The notes under the pieces were generated by a model. It saw only the letters and a list, made by a program, of their open reading frames with translations, did not search any database and was not told where the DNA came from. From NCBI GenBank assembly GCA_963966185.1, contig CAWZYM010000379.1, positions 194,501 to 258,500 on the forward strand: a DNA stretch of 64,000 bases, given 5' to 3'. Positions 49,174 through 59,069 of this stretch are shown piece after piece (the stretch's first letter is position 1; every line of letters starts with the position of its first letter). The DNA comes from Rhabditoides inermis (taxonomy: Eukaryota; Nematoda; Chromadorea; Rhabditida; Rhabditidae). Made by a program: the position numbers and the translations under genes.

Positions 49174-49510
49174 CCTCTTTCCTTCTCTACCAAGATGTTT
49201 AGGACTCAATAGGGAAAGCACGTAACGTGATGACTATATCCTTTCATTCATATGGGGCCATTAGCTTATTAGGAGAAAAGAAAAGAGATGATCAAACTAC
49301 AAAATAGTTTTACTCATAACGAATTACTCTAATATCTGTCTTTATTTTAAATATGTTGTAAATATTTTTATAATGGTGAATATAGTATCATTGACATCAG
49401 TACATTCAAATATACATATTTTTTAGATTACTAAAATAGAAAAAAAACTAACCTTGCTCAATGGCGGAGACCATGGCAATAGTGAAGGTCAGTATAAAAC
49501 TGAACGCCAT
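38507..49510 (-). CDS. Cys-loop ligand-gated anion channel subunit with N-terminal EGF-like module
   Basis: About 20 exons spread over 11 kb give about 525 residues. A signal peptide ([16 protein letters not shown]) is followed by an EGF-like module (exons 47341-47286 and 47063-47010). The ligand-binding domain follows: [41 protein letters not shown] and [18 protein letters not shown]. The Cys-loop has exactly 13 residues between cysteines ([16 protein letters not shown]). Membrane segments are TM1 ([14 protein letters not shown]), TM2 ([16 protein letters not shown]), TM3 ([18 protein letters not shown]) and TM4 ([17 protein letters not shown], ending KSKD-TAG). The PAR motif before TM2 marks an anion-selective pore. 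TM2-TM3 resembles the nematode MOD-1/LGC amine- or acetylcholine-gated chloride channel group, but the ligand is not determinable. Exon phases were checked through the EGF/LBD junctions. Introns hold many GA/TC tracts and a Helitron-like repeat. Confidence 0.9.
39795..39841. repeat. (GA)n tract abutting a receptor exon
   Basis: A nearly pure GA tract sits directly next to the GTCAGC donor side of the exon at about 39846-39930. Confidence 0.9.
41684..42528 (+). mobile_element. Helitron-like repeat, copy 3 (845 bp), in a receptor intron
   Basis: It starts TCTGTTAAAAG after a host A. It ends with the GAGAGGGCGC/GCGCCCTCTC hairpin and CTAA before a host T, which fits the TC...CTRR ends and A/T insertion rule of Helitrons. 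Inside are a perfect-looking inverted pair of about 100 bp arms (41684-41781 and 41908-42010), a (CACC)n run near 42277 and the CGCGAATTAGACGCTGGCGG block shared with copy 2. No Rep/helicase. Confidence 0.55.
45338..45461. repeat. (TC)n tract of about 120 bp in a receptor intron
   Basis: CT repeats with occasional TTTC interruptions. Confidence 0.95.
46426..46632. repeat. Opposed (TC)n and (GA)n tracts
   Basis: A TC tract at 46426-46471 is followed by a GA tract at 46588-46632. The pair could form a hairpin with a loop of about 115 bp in the receptor pre-mRNA. Confidence 0.85.
47093..47282. repeat. GAGATG/GAGGGA minisatellite grading into (GA)n
   Basis: Six-base GAGGGA-type units in a row change into pure GA, filling most of the 220-bp intron between the two EGF-encoding exons. 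Confidence 0.93.
48660..49190. repeat. Cluster of GA/TC tracts in receptor intron 1
   Basis: GA tract at 48660-48711, CT tract at 48828-48868 and CT-rich tract at 49063-49190, alternating in strand bias. Confidence 0.9.
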
Positions 49511-49706
49511 CGTCGCCGATCAACAAATTCAATAGTCGAGTGGTAGATCAGTTCATATCCTCATCTCCCCACCCGGGCGGACACAAATGTTCTGGGTTCA
49601 AAGACGTAACGGGAAACCGACAATCTCTTCTCTGAAACAAGTGCCGAGATAAAAGCGCGGAAAGAGCGCGGAAAACGGCCGGTTTAGTGGGCAAGTAATA
49701 TATCGC

Positions 49707-49766
<60 letters not shown>

Positions 49767-51164
49767 AAGTGATGGGAGGAGATGCAAATGCATAGAGGAG
49801 GCGTAGATAATGGAAATATGTGAGTGTGTGGCAGAAAGGCCTTTGGATAGAGGAGCCTTGGGCGGGAGAGAGAGTGACTTCCACCAAACCCCGCCCACTT
49901 TTCGAGGGGAAGAGCAGGATAGGTGGTTCAGAGCAGTCGTGTGCTTTTGGAGTATATAGCTTTGGTATAGAGCCAGAAAATAGGGCGTTTTGAGAGAGTG
50001 TGGTAAACAGATAAACAAGGAAGCAATATATAGGCGAATGAATGGGCTGTCAGATTCTTGATGAGCGGGGGCCAAATGGATCATCCGAAGTTTATTACTC
50101 GAAATAAAATGAAACAAAGGAACGCATAACACAACACAACACAGTTGATTAGAGGGACAGGAATGGAATGAAGAGAGAGAGGGACTAGAGATAGGGGGAG
50201 AGTGGGGGAGAGGGAGAGGAAGAGGGGGAGAGAGGAGAGAAGAAGGAGAGGTTTCAAAGCTCTTAAGAACAACATACACCGAGGATAGCCGCTGGCCATT
50301 AGAATGACAGATGATGCGGTTCCAGCAACTAGAGAGGCAGAGAATATAGGAGAGAGTGAGTAATATAGAGAGAGTGCAGGCGCGATCGCCAGCGAGAGAG
50401 TGTGCGATTTGGAGAGAGTGCAGAACCTTGGCGATTTGAGGTGTAATCAATCACGATAATGGATTGATTTCACTCGGCTGGCGGCCTAGGTGAGATATTT
50501 AATGGGCGAACATTTCACGCTTTTTTAATCAAAACAAAAACCCATAGCGCAATTTGCGGATGATCACGAGTTTATCACTTTTACCACCCATCAGTCATTA
50601 TCGCTCTCTCTCTCTCTCTCTCCACGAAACGTAAAACTGATCATTCCTCGTTTATGAAGCACAGATTAGTAGAGTTTTAGTAGAGTTAGTTTGACATAGA
50701 GACATGGGAGTTCTTGAATTGAATGATTAATTCAAACTAGCGGAGAAAAAATGACAACCAAAGTTCAATCCTAATGAAAAGACGACGTCGATGATGCCTG
50801 AATGCTTCCGCTGAACCGTAAACTGATGCACCAATCATCTATTTGAAACAGTCGAGAATAAAACAATGCACGAATGCACACATGCAATTGTTGGAGGAGT
50901 CAAATACACCGGATAGTCGCTTGCCATTAGAATGATAGAACCGTAGCAGTACTGTTCCATTTTCCGATCTGTGTTAATGTCATTATTATGAATGAACTAT
51001 TTTATTATTATTGTTGTAACTCTATTCCGCAACCAGAAAATCTGCCAGTCGAGTAATATTTTCGAGTAGTTTCTTACTCTAGTCCTCCTTATTTATAGAA
51101 GATCCGTATTTGGGACGCAGCGTCTGCCAACAAATGCGGTTCCCGCCTTTTTGAATCTCTTAGT

Positions 51165-51224
<60 letters not shown>

Positions 51225-51588
51225 GCGTTTTGGTCTGCGCAGCGAATTTGCGGCGGTGCATTTGCTTCCTGCTCTTTCTTCCGACCTCTTTTCAGGCGAG
51301 GTTATTACGAACAATTTTGACCGATTGAAAAGCAAAGAATGTTTAGGCAAGTCTCCCTTGGTTACTTCAAACGCGATTAGAAAAGTCCGAGGTCCAAACC
51401 TTCAGATTTCAGATCTGAAAAGTAAAAGAAGAAGTTTTTTTCTCGATTTTTGCTGTCTTGTTCTTGTTCTTGTCAGTTCATTAGTTGAGTAGACAAGAAT
51501 ATAAAATAGTAGTTGTGACATTTCAAATATGCTTTTAGAAAAAAGTCGTGACAGAAAAAATTGAAGAAAGTTGCGTGAACACTAGTGT
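49511..51588. other. Region upstream of the receptor gene, no gene recognised
   Basis: GA tracts lie at 49708-49762 and 51168-51222. A block with CCATTAGAATGA occurs near 50292 and again near 50924 with similar flanks (CACCG-GATAG). Long minus-strand open frames here are produced by TC-rich low complexity. Confidence 0.45.
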
Positions 51589-51936
51589 TTAAAGAAGAAC
51601 TCCGGGGAAAGAGTGAGCTGGGCCCGATGAGGTCAAACTATATGCGCTCTAATCAATCTTTTGGCGCGAAAATGAGTGAACGAGAAGTAATCGATAGAAA
51701 TCAACAAAAACACGAGACTGATCGGTCGTTCGAAACAGCGAAAGTAGGCGGAGCTACAGCCAGCTGAGGCCGCCCGTGTTTGGCTATTCCGTTTGTCACG
51801 CGGAATCGGACTGACATGTAAATTCAGTATGCAAGTTTTTGACTGCTCCAAAAATTTTGACTATCATATTCGTGATCGCGAACCATGATTTCCCCCAATC
51901 CCCGGCCACTCTTTTTTCCCCGGAGTTCTTCTTTAA
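51589..51936. mobile_element. MITE with TTAA flanks and about 25-bp TIRs
   Basis: TTAA-AGAAGAACTCCGGGGAAA at the left matches the reverse complement of the right end TTTCCCCGGAGTTCTTCT-TTAA. The interior is about 350 bp and non-coding. TTAA duplications suggest a piggyBac-type mobiliser, but TA-based targeting cannot be excluded. Confidence 0.68.
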
Positions 51937-52148
51937 TGGAATGTGACGCGCGCAAGTACAAATATGAGTCATTTCATCATTCAATAACATCTAATAAAAT
52001 ATTACAACTGAAACATCAAGTTTGACATAGGATATAAAAGAAAGAAAATATCATGAACTCGGACTCAGCGACGGATTTCGAAAAGAAAAGGAATGGCTGC
52101 GGCGCAAATAGCAAAAGAGGAAAGAGAGGGGATAGGGGCAATCATTCG

Positions 52149-52182
<34 letters not shown>

Positions 52183-53539
52183 GCCCTCATCGCAAACCTT
52201 CCTTTTCCGTACATATTCCCGTTCAAAAATGCATGACGTTATTATCAGAGGTTAGAGAACACAAACAAACTACAGAAGAATTTACACTGCAAAGTTAGAG
52301 CCGAAAAAGACAGAAGACCTTGGTATAAAGTAACATTCTGTGGCGATGACGCTTTCTTTCGGTGTTGAACAGCAGAGCAGTGGCAATAAGATTAACGAAC
52401 ATCTTCCGTAATGAGTCTCTTTCTCTCTCTCTCTCTCTCTTTCTCTCCCTCTCTCTCCCTCTCTCTCTGTCTCACTCACTCTTTGATTCCTGATTCCTGG
52501 ACGCTCTCTTTATACTTCTGAGAACTCAGGGGTACAAAGAAAATGTGAAGAAAGAGTGGAATGATTAAATGGGTCGCTGTGATATGGCTTCTTGATTACA
52601 GATTCCATTTAAATCTGCGAGAAATGCAGATTTCTGCACTTTGACCCCTGATGAGATAATCAACTAGAATAAACCCTGAATAAAAAAGATGTGATAAAAT
52701 GAACTGACTGGACACGTTCACAGGAACGCTGGAAAAATGAATGTGGTTCACTAAAAGTTATCAATGAAAGAGAAAACTGTAAAATTGTTTCTGAAGTCTC
52801 TCCTGAAAAAAAAACAAGACAAGGTTTCTCAGAAGTGTTTTGAATGACTGGTTGCGTGTGCAAAAAAACTTACCACACCAGAAGGCAGAAAGTTTCAGTG
52901 ACGGGGTCGCGTAGCGTTTGATTGAAGGCTAATGCGTGATTGAAAAAGCAGGATTGAAAAAAAAGATTCACTGATCGCTAGAAAAAACGCAAAAAAAAAC
53001 CTAGTCTAGTCTAGCATGCAGGCTCAACATGGTTGACTACTATGTCATTGTCTTTCTGCAATTTCTGAGCATCACAATGAACACTGAATAGTGGTTGTTG
53101 CTACCACTTCATTCTCTCCAGTCCTTGTTTTCTCTCAAAGCATATGTAAACTCCTCTCTTTTGTTTAGATACATACAAACCACACACACACACTCAAGCA
53201 AGCAACGACATTTGACCATGTTTACACAAAGAAGCCCTTGTGTGTGAGAAAAATCGAGTCATGAAAAACCTCTCAAAAGCCTTGAATGACATCATTACGA
53301 GCGTCTCGGTAAGCAGAGTGGGAGAGGGCCAGAGATTATCCAAATGAGGCAGCCACTTGGAAACACCGAAAATAGCTGGATGAGGGGTCATTGAGGGGGA
53401 TAGAGAGCAGACCTCAGGGCAAATGCCCTCGGGGCGATTCTCACGCGGTATTAGGGGGGGGGGGGTCTTGATGAGTTGGGCTTATGAAGCGTAATGGAAA
53501 ATCGGAGTATGGAAAAGGTCTGTGGTCGGGACAACGATG

Positions 53540-53608
<69 letters not shown>

Positions 53609-54275
53609 TGAGAGTCGTTTTCTGGTCAAATCAACGATACGTCAGAACTTCAGAACTGACAAACTTACTATTGTCAATTACCACATGGTGATTAATGCAA
53701 AGAGTGCGGAAACAGTGACGTCGATTTCGTGTGATCGTGTGGTCGCCAATTATGCGTCAGAAGTGGCCGATAGACAGGAATAGAAAAAGAGGGGAGGCGC
53801 GTCCTCGACTATTTCACCCAGGCGATGCCACTTCCGGGCTACCAGGTAAACAGCAGCCATATTCTGGCAATTCGGTTACTCCTCGGGGAATATGCGGGGA
53901 ATCTTCTCTCTCTCTCTCTCCCTCTCTCTCTCTCTTTCTTTCTCTTTCTCTCTCGCTTTCTCTTCGTCATTCACTTCGTGGGCGGTTAGCAGCTCTCCAG
54001 AGGGCAGTTGCCAAGGTCATTAGAAACAATAGCAGTAACTGGTAACCCCTCTGGGCGCTGAAAGGACTCTTTTCCTCTTTCTCTGAGTTCATCAGATAAG
54101 CGCATATTCTAGAGGGGTCTAGACAGATGTATACACTATGTACCTAGACCAGACCACACAGAACATGTATTGAAAGAAATGCACTTTTCAGAAATACAAA
54201 TACCACGTCCTGCGAACTGTGAAATGTGTCGGAATCGAAGTGAATATAGAAGGAGAAAAGAGAAGGAAAGGAGCG

Positions 54276-54307
<32 letters not shown>

Positions 54308-54684
54308 AGGAAGAGAGAGTGAGAGAGAGAGAGAGAGAGAGAGTCGACAAGTGGGAATGGTGTTGCATTGCCAATTGATAAGTGTGTCGTATGAAGGGTT
54401 CATCTCCCATTTATGTGTCTTGTTTCCTAATGAAAGAATGACAGGGTCCAGAGACAACACGTAGAGACGAGAGATTGAACAAAGAGTGAATACACATCAA
54501 CATTCAGTCAATCAATCGTTTATCCGGAATCGTTATATCTAAATATGACAACACAATCATGATGATATGAAGCATACAATAGTGCCGAAGATGCTAGATA
54601 CAGAGGCTAACGCCGGGGAATGACACGTAGGGTGACGAGGTTAGTGGCGGGAAGACGATACTTGATCGATATTCATTCCCGGAC
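51937..54684. other. Intergenic region dominated by simple repeats
   Basis: CT tracts lie at 52150-52182 and 52418-52467. A G9 run with GA tract lies at 53452-53607. CT-rich sequence lies at 53905-53960, and GA tracts at 54273-54344. No supported gene. Confidence 0.5.
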
Positions 54685-54692
54685 CATTAGAG

Positions 54693-55715
54693 TAGGGGCC
54701 CCAACCGGAAAAATAGACAACGACTTTTCGGGTTAAATTTGACATCAATCGGTGTGTATTGGCAAATCATTTCATGTTCCAAAATTTCATTTCGATCCTA
54801 TGTGTCTGAGATCCACAGTAACCCAGAAAGTGTGTATCCTCGCCTGACCAAATTGCTCGCCGATTCTTGGCTTGGCGGGAGGGAGAGGCGAGTGATGGGT
54901 CAGAGCGCAGGCGCGAGAGGTTGTTATTGTCAGACAGTGAGAGGGCGAGCAGTGGCAGCAGCGAGTGACCTACTTTTCACTCAAGCTGCGGGGAGTTGAA
55001 TTGAACGTGCCTCAACACGTGTGATCGAGGTTCTAATATGGTTTTATGAATACATACACACCTTGCAGCTTATTCTTATCGATGCGCACTGTAACAACTG
55101 AACCGTTCTATCGCGTTCGATCGTGTTCGAATTGGTTCCTACGACTTCGAACGTGTTCTTGACTTCACGTTACATACTTATCAATGAATCTGTTGATACT
55201 TACTGATCTCCAGTTCAGAACTATGTCCGTAATCGGCACATTTCATATGCTTTCACCTTCGCACTCACACATTCCCCCTCCCAGCCGGCTGCCAGCAGCG
55301 TTTTCCCGCGCGTTTCCCGCCAGAAACGCGGCGAGAGGAGAGAGAACAACGGCGAGAGACGAGAGAGCCCCGACAGCGGAAGGAATTTTGAGAGCTATTA
55401 GCCAATTTAGTAGTTTTTTCACGATATCGAGTATTCCTAAAATGATAATCGTCTAACTTTGTATATTTTTGGAATCCTTGGCAGTCAAGCAATCGCGTCC
55501 AACAAACCCTATTTCTGTAGCTATCTTCCTAAAAATGATATAGACGTTTTAAACTTTTTGCAACCAAACTTCAAGATCTTTTTTTTAATCGATGCCTAAT
55601 AACGAAAAAGTATTTTTAGGAAAGTTTCATAAACTTATGTTAAGTTTCAAGCGCGCGCGGCTCGTATAACCGAAATGCGCGCGCGCGAGTTTTGAGGCGG
55701 CGGTTGGGGCCCCTA
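54693..55715 (+). mobile_element. hAT-like non-autonomous DNA transposon, copy 2 (1,023 bp)
   Basis: Same length, TIRs and apparent sequence as the copy at 20147-21169, including identical internal reading frames. The flanking 8-bp duplication is CATTAGAG (54685-54692 and 55716-55723), unrelated to the first site. Confidence 0.88.
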
Positions 55716-55723
55716 CATTAGAG

Positions 55724-56770
55724 TACCATTATTGACATGTAGAGCTCCGGGTGGTCCATTGCTGCCAGGTCAATCAGAATCTCCTCACGCCATAGTTGCT
55801 TCCACATGAGGGTACTTCCGCCTCACTGGTTTCTCGGGAAGGATTCTTCTCGATGACCGATCATTCGGCGGCGGCGGGGTAAAAGGAAAGCCCGACCGCA
55901 CGCCGCGGGGAAAAGAAGAAAAATTCATCAAATATAACAAACACACACATCAACAAAACATTTATTACAGATGGTGTACGTCCGCCAACATTTTCACAAA
56001 AAAAACAAATTTTTAAAAAAATTGTACAGTGAGTACAGTGGTCAAGAAGGTGCTAATGGAGTAGGGAAATGATGCGATAACCCAAGAGCTCCGGACCATT
56101 AAGGGATATGGGAAAGCAATCGTGGACATACCCCAGTCCCCGCTAACGTGTGATTCACGCCGGGTTTGCACTATTTCCAAGTGAAACTGCAACGCGGCGG
56201 GGCTGCAACGCGGCATGTCTTGTGACACATCGTTTGAAGGGAGCGTGCGTTCTAAAACGTGTCAGTCTTCTTTCTTGTCGGTCTTCTCACGCACTTGGGT
56301 GTTGTTAGACTGATCAGACCTTCTCGATAAGAGTGACCGATGTATAAAAATATTTCAACGGACAATCAAATTTTCTATTTTCAAGAACTGATTGAATTTC
56401 AAAGTGTCGCAGCTATAGCGCATGATTTTTTTGTCAATCAAATCACCGGTACGTGGAACCAAAAAAATGAAAATATCTATTTATTGTCAAATACTTTAAA
56501 GTTCGTAACAGAGTAAAGCAAATATTTATTAATTATAAAGGATGATCGTGTAAATGATGCAGGAAGAATCAACCCTATTTTTCCGATCGTTGCTCCACCC
56601 AGTTCGTATAATGTTTATAGACCCATTTGCACGTTATAATTAAATTCACGAAGTATGTGTTTGATATAATGGTACATTTGATATGAACATGGACATCATG
56701 ATAGTGACAATGAAAAAGGATGGCGAGCACTCATCTGCTCATCCGTATCTCACAGCAACGAGATACGAGA

Positions 56771-56816
<46 letters not shown>

Positions 56817-56930
56817 TATAGATATAGACTAGGTGAGGTGACAGGAGAGAGGAGGCGGAAGATAGCATATAGCTTGTTGGAAAGAAAAATGAAACAAAAC
56901 TTTGTTTGAAAATATTTATATTGATCTCGC
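55724..56930. other. Intergenic region, no gene recognised
   Basis: GAGCTCCGG and GGACCATTA blocks recur near 55741 and 56086. A GA tract lies at 56771-56815. Nothing else was supported. Confidence 0.45.
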
Positions 56931-56934
56931 ATCT

Positions 56935-57520
56935 AACACGGGCAGCCCACGCACTTGTGGTGGCCGATTTTGATGTAATGAAGCACTTATGCACAACTCT
57001 TCATGCCGAATCCGAGTATGACTACAACTTTCCCAAAATAGCACTTTGAAAAGGATTTGACCACGCACCGAATAGACTACCCTTGAAAACGACCTGTCAA
57101 ACAACAGCGGCGCGGCGGAATGGATAGTGAGTTAGGAAATCGGAAATGGCGATCGGTGGTTCTATCCTCGCCGCTGCCAGTGTTTTTTTGCATGTGTATC
57201 TCGAGAGCAAAACCATAACTGTTCATTGTAATCCTGTTAACAACGATGTTTTTTTGCAAAATCATGCATATGAAACAATAAAAGTTCTCGCATTTTGGAC
57301 ATCTTATGAATGAGGCTGTATTCTGTGAGTTTCGCAGCATGACAGAAATAGAGTTGGAGTGTCTTTTTGCGAGGATAAAAACTGCAAAAAACAATGGTTA
57401 TATGTCATGGTCACAATGGTCAATAGTCATATTCGGATTCAGCGTAAAAAGTTGTGTACAGGTGCTTCATTACATAAAAATCAGCCACCACAAGTGCGTA
57501 GGCTGCCCGTGTAAGTGTCG
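56935..57520. repeat. Inverted repeat with tRNA-Arg-like segment in the loop
   Basis: ACGGGCAGCCCACGCACTTG and following sequence (56938 to about 57030) are matched in reverse complement at about 57420-57515 (CACAAGTGCGTAGGCTGCCC). The arms are about 90 bp and slightly diverged. Between them lies a tRNA-like sequence at 57107-57180. Confidence 0.72.
57107..57180 (+). other. tRNA-Arg-like sequence
   Basis: The 5' CAGCGGCG can pair with a 3' CGCCGCTG to form an acceptor-like stem. Inside are CGGCGGAATGGATAGTG (close to the tRNA-Arg A-box region) and GGTTCTATCC (one change from the B-box form). The anticodon stem is not convincing, so it is probably a tRNA-derived repeat head rather than a working gene. 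Confidence 0.45.
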
Positions 57521-58237
57521 TGAAAAACAGTTTTGAAGAGAAGTTACAGGAGTAGTTAGAATAGGAGAAAAGATTGATGAGCTTCGATTTCAGGTTCTAA
57601 GTTGGTGAAACGCGTCCAAATCCGGCAAATACTTCTCAATGTCATCGTTCCTGTCGGGAAGACAAGCTGGGGTTGCAAATTGCAATCGATATATTGATAC
57701 AATATTCAAAGAGAATGCGTAATAGTGAAACAAATAGAATCTATGAATACGGTGTACCATGAAATAATCTTTTCTATACAGTACGTCCTGTTGCAAGGCA
57801 TGTTCGCGCACTATACAATCAGCATAATACTATCTAGTACAACAACTTCCCCCTCACACATATAAGTCGGGTTCAATTGATTTTTTCGCAAAGTTATAGA
57901 GAACTTATGATGCGAAATCGCTCTTGAAATTCTGTGAATGAATTGTAAAATAGTTCAAAAATGAAACGAACTATTAATTTCCAAGTGTTCTGTCTTTGCA
58001 TTGTAAAATAGGCCCATGGACAGCTCATGGACAACTTTGCAGAAGTGCAGCGAGAACTCATCTGCAGAATCGGCCCTGGGCCGATTTTGCAGACGAAATT
58101 CAGACAGTCTGTAAAATCAGCACAGGGCCGATTTTACAGCCGAATCGCAGACAAAGCGGGCAGAACCATCTGCATTATCGGCCCTCGGCCGATTTTGCAG
58201 ACAGACCTGATAGCTTGTCTTGGCAAAACATTCGCCG

Positions 58238-58305
58238 AGCGCGGGTCTCGATCCCAAGAAGCGAGCGCGCAGATTGCACAACGATACCACTAGGCCATCC
58301 ACGCT
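58238..58305 (-). other. tRNA-like head of arm 1
   Basis: The minus strand carries TGGCCTAGTGG (canonical A box) and GGATCGAGACC (near B box), followed at once by GCGCTCGGCGAATG, which is shared with arm 2. Confidence 0.55.
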
Positions 58306-58527
58306 TGCGCTGCTCTCTCTCTAAGACGGGAAACAATGCGCTGCGTTCAAAGAGGCGAGACTTGATGATGCTTACTTTGTGAATGTAATTGTTTCGAAAC
58401 CAAAGAACTAATCTTTTGGAAACATAACATTTGATATTTGAATGTTCACTCTCACACAATTAGCAGTAGCTGTCACAATACTTTTTTGAGGTGCGCGCTG
58501 TCGACTATTAGTTAATGCAGCCCGCAA

Positions 58528-58602
58528 CATGTGCCAGCGTAGTGTAGTGGTGTAGTACCGCGAACATTGATCTTATCTCGCGAGTTCGAACCTCGCGCTC
58601 GG
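58528..58602 (+). other. tRNA-like head of arm 2
   Basis: TAGTGTAGTGG (A-box-like) and GAGTTCGAACCTC (B box) are followed by GCGCTCGGCGAATG. The head sequence differs from that of arm 1, although the bodies match. Confidence 0.55.
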
Positions 58603-59069
58603 CGAATGTTTTGCCAAGACAAGCTATCAGGTCTGTCTGCAAAATCGGCCGAGGGCCAATAATGCAGATGGTTCTGCCCGCTTTGTCTGCGATTCGTCTG
58701 TAAAATCGGCCCTGGGCTGATTTTACAGACTGTCTGAATTTCGTCTGCAAAATCGGCCCAGGGCCGATTCTGCAGATGAGTTCTCGCTGCACTTCTGCAA
58801 AGTTGTCCATGGGCTGTCCATGGGCCTATTTTACAATGCAAAGACAGAATGTTTCGGATTTTCAGAAACTTTTACTATTTGAAAACGTGATTTGCATTTT
58901 TTTAATGATGGTATGAATTTGCAAGCTTTAGTCGCAATATTCACCTATTTCATAGTTTTCCATATTATTGCGAAAAAATCAATTGAACCCGACTTATATA
59001 TCACACATTTATATCGACACACAAAAAACACAAACACAACAGGGAATAAGTTATTAGCTAGTGACCCGC

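Larger units (their letters stand above)
57990..58850. repeat. Head-to-head inverted pair of tRNA-headed, hairpin-rich repeats
   Basis: Arm 1 (57990-58310, minus) and arm 2 (58525-58850, plus) are near-exact reverse complements from GTCTTTGCATTGTAAAATAG to GAATGTTTTGCCAAGACAAG. Each arm holds three hairpins built on AATCGGCCCTGGGCCGATTT-type sequence (arm 1: about 58060-58094, 58106-58140 and 58169-58203). The inner ends carry different tRNA-like heads facing each other across a spacer of about 220 bp. Confidence 0.85.

Noticed and set aside
49548..50450. 300-codon open frame on the minus strand
   Set aside because: It is carried by TC-rich low-complexity sequence (serine/leucine/proline runs), with no domain and no promoter or splice context.
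57107..57180. Functional tRNA gene
   Set aside because: The anticodon arm does not fold and the B box has a mismatch. The same applies to the tRNA-like heads near 978, 1141, 58238 and 58528.
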